This document shows positions 1 through 5,995 of a stretch of 6,160 nt of DNA, piece by piece; positions within the stretch are counted from its first letter, which is position 1, and each line of letters starts with the position of its first letter. The stretch covers positions 1 to 6,160 of the forward strand of contig CAMLQS010000303.1 in assembly GCA_946482165.1 (NCBI GenBank). Direction: 5' to 3'. This stretch comes from an uncultured Verrucomicrobiota bacterium. GTDB lineage: Bacteria > Verrucomicrobiota > Verrucomicrobiae > Opitutales > Opitutaceae. A program made the position numbers and the translations under genes. The notes beneath the pieces are model-generated. The model had not been told where the DNA came from. It ran no database searches and saw nothing but the letters and a program-made list of their open reading frames with translations.

Positions 1-1014
1 GTCGCGAACTCGTTCGCCACCGAACTGACTGCGCCCGCCTTGCTTCGCGTGGCCCAGACCGTCGACCGCTCGCGCCCCGGACGCACGCAGACTTTCGCAC
101 CGGGCAGCACGCTCCAGATCGGCACCGCGACCTCTGGCAACAGCGAGTTGCGTTTCGAGTGGTTCCGGAACGGAAAACGCATTCCCGGCGTCACCGGCCC
201 CGTCCTTTCCCTGCCCGAAACCACGTTCGGAGACAGCGGCGAATACTCGGTCCGAATTTATAACTCCAAAGGCCGGTTCCTCGCCACCCAACTGGTCGCA
301 CGGATCAACATCTCCGTCGCCAACGGCTACGACCTCTTCCTTCGTGCGTCCGGATCCGAAGCGCCCGCCGGCATCGTTCGCCTTTCGGTCGCCCGCAACG
401 GCGCGTTCACCGGGAATTTCCAACGACTGGAAGGCGACTCCCTGGCTTTCCGCGGATCCTTCGCCTTCCCCGACCGGCCGGATCTCGGCGTCGCCTCCGT
501 GGTCGTCCCTCGCCGCAATCTGCCCGCCCTCACCCTCGCGCTCACCCTCGACGCCAAACTCTCCGCGGTCGTCTGTGAAATCGTCGGCGGCGAGGCGTCG
601 CTTGCCGCCGGCCCGGCGGATCGCCGCCTCGCGTCAAACGCCGCGTGGGCGGGACGCTACGCGCTCACCCTCACGCCCAAGCCGGAGCCCGACGCGGATA
701 CGCCGCCCCCCGCGACCGCGCTCAAGGCCGTGATTGGCGCCAAGGGCGCCCTCAACCTGACCGGCCGCATGGCGGATGGCTCCCGCGTCACCTATAGCGC
801 GCAGAGCTCCGTCTCCGGCGCCTATGCCCTGTTGTTGAGTCCCTATAAAAAGGGAACGGGCTTTGTGACCGGCGAGCTCCAGTTGGAATCATCCCCGGCC
901 GGATACTTTGCGGACGAAGAATCGAGCGGAACCTGGCTGTGGAAACGAGCCGCGTCCGCGAATTCGCCCGCCCTCGATCTCCCGATCTCCCCCGCTCTCG
1001 CCACCGCCCCCTGA
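1..1014 (+). CDS. Secreted Ig-like domain protein, C-terminal part (5' truncated)
   Basis: The reading frame is open from base 1 to the TGA at 1012-1014 (337 residues visible), so the start lies upstream; a TTG at 40 is only an internal codon. Residues about 22-105 form an immunoglobulin-like domain: the core pattern FEWFRNGKRIPG is followed by a late DSGEYSV, the usual Ig 'D-G-Y' strand-F signature. Residues about 109-200 and 216-314 look like two copies of a beta-rich unit: each starts with a G-Y-x-L strand, has a G-A-(F/L)-x-(G/T)-x turn, and runs into alternating hydrophobic strands. The second copy ends near a TWLWK strand. Modules of this kind are, from memory, common at the C-termini of large secreted verrucomicrobial proteins; I cannot name a function. 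No PEP-CTERM, LPXTG or membrane anchor is seen at the C-terminus, which is Ala/Pro-rich. A hairpin separates it from exbB, so it is probably not part of that operon. Secretion and surface binding are inferred from the domain type only. Confidence 0.8.
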   Translation, partial: VANSFATELTAPALLRVAQTVDRSRPGRTQTFAPGSTLQIGTATSGNSELRFEWFRNGKRIPGVTGPVLSLPETTFGDSGEYSVRIYNSKGRFLATQLVARINISVANGYDLFLRASGSEAPAGIVRLSVARNGAFTGNFQRLEGDSLAFRGSFAFPDRPDLGVASVVVPRRNLPALTLALTLDAKLSAVVCEIVGGEASLAAGPADRRLASNAAWAGRYALTLTPKPEPDADTPPPATALKAVIGAKGALNLTGRMADGSRVTYSAQSSVSGAYALLLSPYKKGTGFVTGELQLESSPAGYFADEESSGTWLWKRAASANSPALDLPISPALATAP

Positions 1015-1027
1015 GCCCACGCGCCCC

Positions 1028-1064
1028 GCGTTGGCGGTCCGGCCTCCGTCGCCCGCCAAGGCGC
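1028..1064 (+). terminator. Candidate terminator hairpin after the Ig-like gene
   Basis: TTGGCGG at 1031-1037 pairs perfectly with CCGCCAA at 1053-1059. GCG at 1028-1030 can extend the stem with CGC at 1062-1064 if two G are bulged. The loop is 15 nt. A pyrimidine-rich, partly T-rich stretch (ATTCTCCTTT) follows, but there is no clean T-run, so this is a weak intrinsic terminator at best. It lies in the 82-bp gap between the Ig-like gene and exbB, where it would insulate the downstream operon. I see no convincing -35/-10 pair in the same gap. Confidence 0.4.
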
Positions 1065-1096
1065 ATTCTCCTTTCCCAACCTTACTTCTTCTTCAC

Positions 1097-1753
1097 ATGC
1101 AAATCGTCCCTCCCCTCGCCTTCGTCATGGGTCAGTCCCCGATGGAACTCTTCGTCCACGGCGGCTGGATCATGTGGCCCATCCTGCTCGTCTCCTTCGT
1201 CGCCGTCACGGCCGTCATCGAACGCGTGATCTTCATGGCGACGGAGGCGGCCAACCGTCAGCCCGCGGTCGTCGAGCAAATGCTGGAACAGGTCGAAAAC
1301 GGCGACCCCGAGGCCGCCGTCTCCGTCGGCTCTAACAGCAAGGACTACGTCGCCAAGGTCCTCGTCTACGCCATCACCCACCGGGACCACTCGCTGACCA
1401 ACGCCTTCACCCGCGCGGCCAACCAGGAGCTCAACCGCTTCCAGCGCGGTATCGCCGTCCTGGATACCTGCATCACGATCTCCCCGCTCCTCGGCCTCCT
1501 CGGCACCGTCCTCGGCATGATGAACACCTTCGGCGCCCTCGGCGACGGCGACATCGCGGCCAACGCCGGAAAGATCACGGGCGGCGTCGGCGAGGCGCTC
1601 ATCGCCACCGCGGCCGGCCTCCTCATCGCCATCATCGGCCTCCTTCCCTACAACATCCTCAACGCCCGCGTGGAGGAGGCGCGTCACAACATCACCGACG
1701 CCGCCAACGCCCTCGAGCTCACGATGAAGAAGGAAGCCGCCGGCCGGCTCTGA
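1097..1753 (+). CDS. exbB: MotA/TolQ/ExbB proton channel family protein
   Basis: Encodes 218 aa, an inner-membrane proton-channel subunit that works with ExbD to energise TonB using the proton motive force. Three hydrophobic segments are visible at about residues 23-42, 117-142 and 165-186, the family topology, with a cytoplasmic loop between the first two. The MotA/TolQ/ExbB core is clear: SPLLGLLGTVLGMMNTF (129-145) in the second segment, and GEALIATAAGLLIAI plus PYN in the third. Thr137 (in GTV) and Thr171 (in ALIATAAG) match the conserved channel threonines of ExbB/TolQ. The N-terminus before the first segment is short, as in TolQ, without the periplasmic extension of some ExbB proteins. 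The frame is open far upstream (to 908), but that part is Pro/Arg-rich and overlaps the Ig-like gene in another frame, so it is not coding. ATG 1097 is preferred; ATG 1127 (MGQSPMELF) and ATG 1142 are possible. None has a Shine-Dalgarno sequence. First gene of the probable operon. ExbB is favoured over TolQ because ExbD and TonB follow. Confidence 0.93.
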   Translation: MQIVPPLAFVMGQSPMELFVHGGWIMWPILLVSFVAVTAVIERVIFMATEAANRQPAVVEQMLEQVENGDPEAAVSVGSNSKDYVAKVLVYAITHRDHSLTNAFTRAANQELNRFQRGIAVLDTCITISPLLGLLGTVLGMMNTFGALGDGDIAANAGKITGGVGEALIATAAGLLIAIIGLLPYNILNARVEEARHNITDAANALELTMKKEAAGRL

Positions 1754-1805
1754 GCCCGGCTCCGCGCCCGTTCTCTCACCTCGTAATCATTGACCCTATC
1801 CCACC

Positions 1806-2234
1806 ATGGCAGGCGGCGGCGGTAATCGTGGAGGCGGCGGCCCGAAAAAAGCGCGCATCGAGATCATCCCCCTGATCGATGTGATCTTCTTTCTGCTCGC
1901 GACCTTCGTTCTCTTCACGCTCTCCCTCAACAAAAGCGGCGGCCTCCCGGTCTCGCTCCCATCCACCCAGACCAGCCAGGCCCGCGACCCCGGAAGCTCC
2001 GTCACGCTCTCGATCCGGGAGGACGGCACCCTGGGGTGGGACAAGGAGCTCATCACCCTCGACCAGTTCCTCATTCGTCTGCAGGCCTACAAACAGACCC
2101 AGCCCGAAGGAAAGGTGCTCATCAACGGCGACGAAAACGCGCTGTTCTCGCAGGTGCGCTACGTGGTCGACGAGGTCCGCAAGGCCGGCCTCACCAAGGT
2201 CCTGATCGAGACCCGCATCCGCCCCGCGAGCTAA
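1806..2234 (+). CDS. exbD: Biopolymer transporter ExbD/TolR family, first copy
   Basis: Encodes 142 aa. ExbD is the peptidoglycan-side partner of ExbB: one transmembrane helix with a protonatable Asp, then a periplasmic domain. The N-terminus is a glycine-rich cytoplasmic tail (residues 2-12), followed by a basic KKAR and then EIIPLIDVIFFLLATFVLF, the transmembrane helix (about 19-40). Asp25 in PLIDV is the invariant proton-carrying aspartate. The rest (about 44-142) is periplasmic: a loop with PVSLP, then an alpha/beta fold ending in VDEVRKAGLTKVLIETR, which matches the family's last helix and strand. Length is normal for ExbD. It starts 52 bp after exbB with no better upstream ATG in frame. 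A second exbD follows at 2353, with a membrane segment that is almost identical. Two ExbDs next to one ExbB are also known in the Xanthomonas campestris tonB-exbB-exbD1-exbD2 cluster, so the layout has precedent. Whether both copies enter one motor complex is inference. Confidence 0.93.
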   Translation: MAGGGGNRGGGGPKKARIEIIPLIDVIFFLLATFVLFTLSLNKSGGLPVSLPSTQTSQARDPGSSVTLSIREDGTLGWDKELITLDQFLIRLQAYKQTQPEGKVLINGDENALFSQVRYVVDEVRKAGLTKVLIETRIRPAS

Positions 2235-2244
2235 CGCCATGTCC

Positions 2245-2355
2245 GATGTTTGATGGATGATGGGCGATGGAACGGCCGTTCAAACACGCCGCTCTCCTCC
2301 GCTCCCGTCCAGCAGCCATCTCACATCATCCATCTGCCATCGCCCATCTTCCATG
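2245..2355. repeat. Inverted heptameric repeat arrays (GATGGNN / CCATCNN)
   Basis: Four tandem 7-bp units occupy 2245-2272: GATGTTT, GATGGAT, GATGGGC, GATGGAA. The opposite orientation follows at 2316-2354: CCATCTC, ACATCAT, CCATCTG, CCATCGC, CCATCTT and a partial CCAT. About 43 bp with no repeat separates the arms. Several units (GAT-GG with AT, GC or AA) occur in both arms. The best pairing joins 2253-2272 to 2335-2354, 18 of 20 positions with 12 consecutive matches (2259-2270 with 2337-2348). An alternative perfect 11-bp pairing is 2252-2262 with 2324-2334. The last right-arm unit runs directly into the exbD2 start codon (ATG 2353), so a folded RNA could hide it. The arrays fill most of the 118-bp exbD1-exbD2 gap. 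I do not recognise a named repeat family; scattered copies elsewhere in the genome are expected but unproven. Confidence 0.75.
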
Positions 2356-2784
2356 TCTTTGTTCAGTCCCATCCAGCTCGCGCCCGCGAAAAAGGCCCGC
2401 GTCGAAATCATCCCGCTGATCGACGTGATCTTCTTCCTGCTCGCGACCTTCGTCCTGTTCACGCTTTCGCTGAACAAAATCCAATCCGTCCCCGTCGACC
2501 TGCCGCAGGCCAGCGCAACCGCGCCCAAGGACCAGGAGGACACCTCGGTCATCATCCAACTTTCCGAAGGGGACACCGCCTTCTGGAACAAGGAGCCCAT
2601 CTCCCTCGCCGAAGTCGCCCCGCGCCTCGCGAACTACAAGTCGTCCACGCCCAGCCCGCGCGTGCTCGTCTCCGGCGACGACCGCGCCCGCTACGGCGCG
2701 GTTGTTCGCGTCCTCGACGAGGTCCGTCTCGCCGGCATCGCCACCGTCACGATCGAGACCGCCTACCGCGCGTCCGGACGCTGA
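2353..2784 (+). CDS. exbD: Biopolymer transporter ExbD/TolR family, second copy
   Basis: Encodes 143 aa, a second ExbD-type motor subunit. A short cytoplasmic N-terminus (MSLFSPIQLAPAKKAR) leads into the membrane helix EIIPLIDVIFFLLATFVLF (about 18-39), with Asp24 as the conserved proton-binding residue. The periplasmic part (about 43-143) has PVDLP, then an alpha/beta domain ending LDEVRLAGIATVTIETA, which aligns with copy one. Over KKAR...LNK the two copies share 29 of 30 residues, but the periplasmic domains differ strongly, apart from scattered positions. The frame is open upstream to ATG 2257, but that stretch lies in repeat sequence and lacks family similarity. ATG 2353 gives a protein of normal length and is preferred. 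The start codon sits at the edge of a repeat arm that could form a hairpin. Glycine-rich tail of copy one is absent here. It ends 14 bp before tonB, so co-transcription is very likely. Confidence 0.93.
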   Translation: MSLFSPIQLAPAKKARVEIIPLIDVIFFLLATFVLFTLSLNKIQSVPVDLPQASATAPKDQEDTSVIIQLSEGDTAFWNKEPISLAEVAPRLANYKSSTPSPRVLVSGDDRARYGAVVRVLDEVRLAGIATVTIETAYRASGR

Positions 2785-2798
2785 TCCACCCACGCAAC

Positions 2799-3473
2799 AT
2801 GAGCCGGAACGCCTTCATCGCCATTTTCCTTTCCCTGCTGCTCCACGCCGGCGTCGCCTTCAGCGGCTATCTCATGCCCGAGGAAGATGCCGTCGTGATC
2901 GAGGCGGACGAGACGCCGACCATCGCCCTCGACCTCCCTCCGCCTACCGAACCCGAGGAACCCGAGCTGCTGGACAACGTGGTCTCCGACGCGCCCGCCG
3001 AGGTCGCGGAACTCGCCCCGCCCATGCAGAACGACCTGCCCTCGGCGGTCATCGACTCGGCCTTCGTCCAGCAGATCCAAGCCCCGCCGCCCCCCGATCT
3101 GAACCGATCCGCCGCGGGAATCATCATCCCGACCAACACCCGCCCCGTCGTCGCGGCCAAGCCCATGGCCAATCTCTTCGACCTGGCCGCGCTGGACAAA
3201 AAACCGGTCCCCACTTTCCAGGCCATGCCGCAGCATCCGGTCGAGCTGAAGCGCGCCGGAATCGAAGGCGAGGTCCACGTGCGCTTCATCGTCGACGCCC
3301 AAGGGAACGTCCGCGAACCCACCATCGTTCGCTCTTCAAACCCGGCTTTCGACGAGGCCGTCTTCGCCGCCCTGGCCAAATGGAAGTTCCGCCCCGGCGA
3401 AAAAGGCGGCGCCAAGGTCAACACCCGCAACGTCCAGATCGTGATTCCATTCACCCTCAAGACCGATCGATGA
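2799..3473 (+). CDS. tonB: Energy transducer TonB
   Basis: Encodes 224 aa. TonB is anchored in the inner membrane, spans the periplasm, and passes ExbB/ExbD energy to TonB-dependent outer-membrane receptors. The N-terminal helix (about residues 5-24) contains SLLLH, reproducing the S-x3-H spacing of E. coli TonB (Ser16/His20), which is needed for coupling to ExbB/ExbD; here Ser12 and His16. Residues 25-120 are acidic and proline-rich, with PPPTEPEEPE at 47-56 and APPPPD at 95-100, the extended periplasmic spacer; the Glu-Pro type is present but the Lys-Pro run of E. coli TonB is not. Residues about 140-221 are the TonB C-terminal domain: the start is MPQHPVELKRAGIEGEV, then VRFIVDAQGNV, FDEAVFAALAKWKFRPG and a final IVIPF strand. 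Only four residues precede the membrane helix. ATG 2799 follows exbD2 by 14 bp without a Shine-Dalgarno sequence. Its TGA overlaps the next start (ATGA at 3470-3473), suggesting coupled translation. Confidence 0.94.
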   Translation: MSRNAFIAIFLSLLLHAGVAFSGYLMPEEDAVVIEADETPTIALDLPPPTEPEEPELLDNVVSDAPAEVAELAPPMQNDLPSAVIDSAFVQQIQAPPPPDLNRSAAGIIIPTNTRPVVAAKPMANLFDLAALDKKPVPTFQAMPQHPVELKRAGIEGEVHVRFIVDAQGNVREPTIVRSSNPAFDEAVFAALAKWKFRPGEKGGAKVNTRNVQIVIPFTLKTDR

Positions 3474-4843
3474 GCAAAAACATCCTCTCCTCCCTGGTCT
3501 TCGGCATCCTCGTTTCCGCAGTCCTCGCGCCTGCGCTGCGCGCCAAGCCCGACGCTCCGGCGCCGGCAAAAAAGGAACTCACCGAAGCCGCCTCCGAAGG
3601 GTTCGGCAAACTCCGCCCGCTCATCGACGCGAAGGACTACGACGGGGCCGTCGCCCTCATCGACGGTCTCCTCTCGCGGGCCGGCGCCGCCAGTTTCGAC
3701 CGCTACCTGCTTTCGCAGGTCCAGGCGCAGATTCTCCTCACCCAGGGAAAACTGGCCGCGGCGGTCGCCCCGCTCGAAACCACCCTGCGTCTCGCGGAGG
3801 AAAATCCCGCCTTCCACGAAGCAGCGACCTATTTGGAGCAACTCTACCTGCTTGCGCAGATATCCTACCAGCAAGGCGCGGAGGCTTCCGGCCCCGCGCT
3901 CCAAAAAGCCGGCTACGAAAAGGCTCTCGCCCACATCAAACGCTGGTTCGAGCGGAGCCCCCGCATCACCGCGGAGTCCCGCCTCTTCGCCGCGTCGCTC
4001 CTCTATCAACTGGGCACCCTCGATTCCGCCGACATCGACGCCGCCCGCTTGCGCGAGGCCATGAGCCAGGCACGGGAAGGTCTGCTCCTCGCGGTCAACC
4101 CGCCCGCCCAGCTCACGCTCGTTCTTGTCGGCTGCCACCTTCAGCTCGGGGAACACGGCCCCGCCGCCGAGCTCCTGGAAACCCTCGCCCTCCGCGACCC
4201 CGACAGCGCCTCCACTTGGTCGCAGTTGCAATCGATCTACCTCGCCCGCGCCGCCGACGCCGGAAAGCCCGAGGAATCCCGCGCGCAAAATCTCCGCGCC
4301 CTCTCCGTCCTCGACCGCGCCCAGGCCCTCGGCCGCCTCGACACCCCCAAGGACCACTACACGCGCGTCGCCATCCTGTTTAACCTCCAGCAATACACCA
4401 GGGCCGCCGCGCTCCTCGAAAAGGGCCTTGCCGACGGGTTGATCGAAAACACCCGGCGCAACTGGGAACTCCTCGCCTCCGCCTACCAGCAGACCAACCG
4501 CGAAAAGGAGGCGCTGGACGCCTTGCAAAGAGCCGTGGCCCGCTTCCCCGAAGACCCCGCCCTCGAATTCGGCCTCGCGCAGTCCCACTACGGCGCGGGC
4601 CGTATCGAACCCGCCTACCGGCACGCGAGTTCCGCCCTCGAAAAAGGCTTCGAGAAACGCGGGCAGGCCCATGTCCTCCTCGCCTACCTCGCCTACGAAC
4701 TTCAGCGCTACGACGAGGCCGCGAAATGGATCGCCGCCGCCCGGGCGACCGGCGAGGTCCCCGCCGGAAACATCGACGCGCTCGATCGCGCCATCAGCGA
4801 CGCCCTCGCCCTCCGTCAGGCCGCCAACCGCACCGCCGGCTGA
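3470..4843 (+). CDS. Exported tetratricopeptide repeat protein of the TonB cluster
   Basis: Encodes 457 aa. Residues 1-25 form a Sec-type signal peptide: Lys3, a hydrophobic core from about Ile5 to Leu23, and a likely cut after LRA (25/26). The mature part is almost wholly alpha-helical, with degenerate TPR units. The clearest is NWELLASAYQQTNREKEALDALQRAVARFPED (split here only by description; residues 331-362). Others are about 297-326 (AILFNLQQYTRAAALLEKGL), 363-394 and 398-430 (LAYLAYELQRYDEAAKW), with weaker ones at 78-112 and 213-244. TPR domains bind protein partners, so the inferred role is a periplasmic scaffold for TonB or ExbD; no catalytic motif is seen. The ATGA overlap with tonB makes joint function likely. 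TPR genes also follow tonB2 in Vibrio TonB2 clusters, which supports this role but does not prove homology. The frame is open upstream through tonB, where the sequence is Arg/Pro-rich and not coding; ATG 3470 gives a proper signal peptide. Confidence 0.88.
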   Translation: MSKNILSSLVFGILVSAVLAPALRAKPDAPAPAKKELTEAASEGFGKLRPLIDAKDYDGAVALIDGLLSRAGAASFDRYLLSQVQAQILLTQGKLAAAVAPLETTLRLAEENPAFHEAATYLEQLYLLAQISYQQGAEASGPALQKAGYEKALAHIKRWFERSPRITAESRLFAASLLYQLGTLDSADIDAARLREAMSQAREGLLLAVNPPAQLTLVLVGCHLQLGEHGPAAELLETLALRDPDSASTWSQLQSIYLARAADAGKPEESRAQNLRALSVLDRAQALGRLDTPKDHYTRVAILFNLQQYTRAAALLEKGLADGLIENTRRNWELLASAYQQTNREKEALDALQRAVARFPEDPALEFGLAQSHYGAGRIEPAYRHASSALEKGFEKRGQAHVLLAYLAYELQRYDEAAKWIAAARATGEVPAGNIDALDRAISDALALRQAANRTAG

Positions 4844-4881
4844 ATCCGCCGGCCCACGCACCTTCGATTTCAAGTCCGCAC

Positions 4882-5391
4882 ATGAACAAAGCCTACTTCC
4901 TCGGCCCGCTCGCCGCCCTTCTCGTCTTCGTCGGTCTCTACACCACCCATCGCGGTGGGATGAAGGAACGCGAGGCCGCCAAGGCCGCCGCCTCCGAAGC
5001 CGCGCTCCAAGCCAAGTTCGAGTCCGAGCAAATCGCCCGCAAAGCCGCGATGGCCGACGCGATCAAGGCCGCCGAGCAACGCAAAATCGAGAAGGCCGCC
5101 AAGGAGGCCAAGGACAAGGCCGACAAGGAGGCTCGCCAGCTCGCCCTCGACGCCCGCGACAAGGCGTTCCGCGAACAGGAAAAATTGGCCAGGCAGATCG
5201 AGCGCGTGAAAAAAGAGATCGAGGCGGAGCGCGCCGCCATCGCCAAACTCGCCGCCGAGAAAAAATCCGCCGAAGCCGAGCAGGCCTTCCTCCAGGACTT
5301 CGTCGCCAAGGCACAAGTCAACGTCCGCGCCCTCCAAGGCCTGCTCTCCAAACTCGAGGCCCCCGCGTCCGCCACCGTCGCCGCCAAATAA
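4882..5391 (+). CDS. Small membrane-anchored coiled-coil protein, TolA-like rod, copy 1
   Basis: Encodes 169 aa; no named family is recognised. Residues 5-20 (YFLGPLAALLVFVGLY) form one hydrophobic helix, either a membrane anchor or an uncleaved signal. No AXA-type cleavage site or lipobox Cys follows, so an anchor is favoured. Residues about 27-135 are a long charged helix rich in Ala, Lys, Glu and Arg, with coiled-coil character (KEAKDKADKEARQLALDARD). The composition recalls TolA domain II. The last 35 residues (VAKAQVNVRALQGLLSKL) form a less charged amphipathic helix and a short Ala/Pro tail. There is no globular TolA or TonB C-terminal domain. The frame extends upstream to 4726 inside the TPR gene, but that part is Arg/Pro-rich shadow sequence; ATG 4882 starts cleanly at the membrane helix. 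It lies 38 bp after the TPR gene and 33 bp before a paralogue with the same N-terminal pattern. A rod spanning part of the periplasm in the TonB complex is inference. Confidence 0.8.
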   Translation: MNKAYFLGPLAALLVFVGLYTTHRGGMKEREAAKAAASEAALQAKFESEQIARKAAMADAIKAAEQRKIEKAAKEAKDKADKEARQLALDARDKAFREQEKLARQIERVKKEIEAERAAIAKLAAEKKSAEAEQAFLQDFVAKAQVNVRALQGLLSKLEAPASATVAAK

Positions 5392-5424
5392 CCCGGCCCG
5401 CGCCAAGCCGCCACGCACCGCTCC

Positions 5425-5940
5425 ATGAACAAGCTCTACGTCATCGTCCCCCTGATTCTCACCCTCGCCTTCGGCGGCGTCTACGTGATGCACTCCAAAG
5501 ACTCGGCCGCTCGACAAGCCCTCGCCGCATCCGAGGCGGCCAAGGCCGCCGACGCCGAGGCGGCGAAAAAAGCCGACGCCGAGCGCCAGGCCAAGGCGGA
5601 CGCCGACAAACGCGCCGCCGAACGCCTCGCCGAGGAAACCCGCAAGGAAGAGGAGAAGGCCGCCGCATGGGCCGCAGCGGGCAAACAGATCGCCGCCGAC
5701 ACCGCCGGCTACCAGGCGCAGGCCGCGAAATACGCCGAGGAGATGCAGCGCATGGAAACCGAGCTGGCCGCGCTCCGCGTGGAGAGAGACTCGCGGAACC
5801 AATCCGTGTTCGACGCGGCCAAGGCCCTTGAGGACGCGCGCGTTCAGAAGCGAAGCGCGGAGCTGGAGATCCAACGCCTCGTCGAAATGACCGCCCGCAA
5901 AGCCGGCACCACGCTGGGCGCCGTCACCGCCATCCCCTGA
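5425..5940 (+). CDS. Small membrane-anchored coiled-coil protein, TolA-like rod, copy 2
   Basis: Encodes 171 aa, paralogous to the gene just before it. Both start MNK-x-Y-x3-PL-x3-L-x-F-x-G-x-Y-x2-H, with His23 at the same place just after the hydrophobic helix (residues 4-20 here). Residues about 30-82 are an Ala/Lys/Glu/Asp-rich helix (AAKAADAEAAKKADAERQAK), strongly TolA-II-like. Residues 83-105 contain AAWAAAGKQIAADTAGYQAQ, a possible hinge. Residues 106-157 form a second helix with better heptad spacing of hydrophobics (MQRMETELAALRVERD; AELEIQRLVEM). The C-terminus ends AGTTLGAVTAIP with no domain I recognise. Overall length nearly matches copy 1, but the rod sequences have diverged. 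It is probably the last gene of the operon: a GC-rich hairpin follows 12 bp after its TGA. Function unknown; a membrane-anchored periplasmic spacer or a partner of the TPR protein is the most economical guess. Low-complexity composition makes database matches to TolA unreliable. Confidence 0.8.
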   Translation: MNKLYVIVPLILTLAFGGVYVMHSKDSAARQALAASEAAKAADAEAAKKADAERQAKADADKRAAERLAEETRKEEEKAAAWAAAGKQIAADTAGYQAQAAKYAEEMQRMETELAALRVERDSRNQSVFDAAKALEDARVQKRSAELEIQRLVEMTARKAGTTLGAVTAIP

Positions 5941-5952
5941 GATTGGCAGGTA

Positions 5953-5974
5953 GGGCGCGCCCCGCCGGGCGCCC
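5953..5974 (+). terminator. GC-rich hairpin, weak candidate terminator of the operon
   Basis: GGGCGC at 5953-5958 pairs with GCGCCC at 5969-5974 across a 10-nt loop. An eight-base palindrome, GGCGCGCC (5954-5961), lies within it. ATTGTGT follows, which is too poor in T for a standard intrinsic terminator. Its place 12 bp after the last gene of the operon is the main support. It could instead be part of a dispersed intergenic repeat. Confidence 0.35.
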
Positions 5975-5995
5975 GATTGTGTCGGAATCACCCCG

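Noticed and set aside
908..1096. In-frame upstream extension of exbB from ATG 908
   Set aside because: It overlaps the Ig-like gene and crosses the hairpin at 1028-1064; the translation is Pro/Arg-rich and unlike any ExbB N-terminus.
1845..1851. A6G run at the start of exbD1 (and a similar run at 5566-5572) as a slippery frameshift site
   Set aside because: The reading phase is AAA AAA GCN after a codon ending in G, not the A-AAA-AAG phase needed for -1 slippage, and no alternative frame gives a sensible product.
2257..2352. Upstream start of exbD2 at ATG 2257
   Set aside because: The added 32 residues come from the repeat arrays and are not conserved with copy one; ATG 2353 gives a normal ExbD N-terminus.
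2245..2355. The repeat arrays as a CRISPR
   Set aside because: Units are 7 bp without spacers of 25-40 bp, the two arms are in opposite orientation, and no cas gene is present.
2250..2798. In-frame upstream extension of tonB from ATG 2250
   Set aside because: It would read through repeat DNA and out of frame through exbD2, giving Arg/Pro-rich sequence, and would bury the TonB membrane helix in the middle of the protein.
2867..4873. Long open frame on the minus strand (668 codons) opposite tonB and the TPR gene
   Set aside because: Gly/Glu/Arg-rich with no domain pattern. It mirrors two well-supported + strand genes with TonB and TPR signatures, and high GC with third-position bias commonly leaves such antisense frames open.
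4671..5831. Arg/Pro-rich open frame (386 codons) over the coiled-coil genes
   Set aside because: Composition is typical of an out-of-frame reading of Ala/Lys/Glu codons in GC-rich DNA. It crosses the ends of three supported genes.
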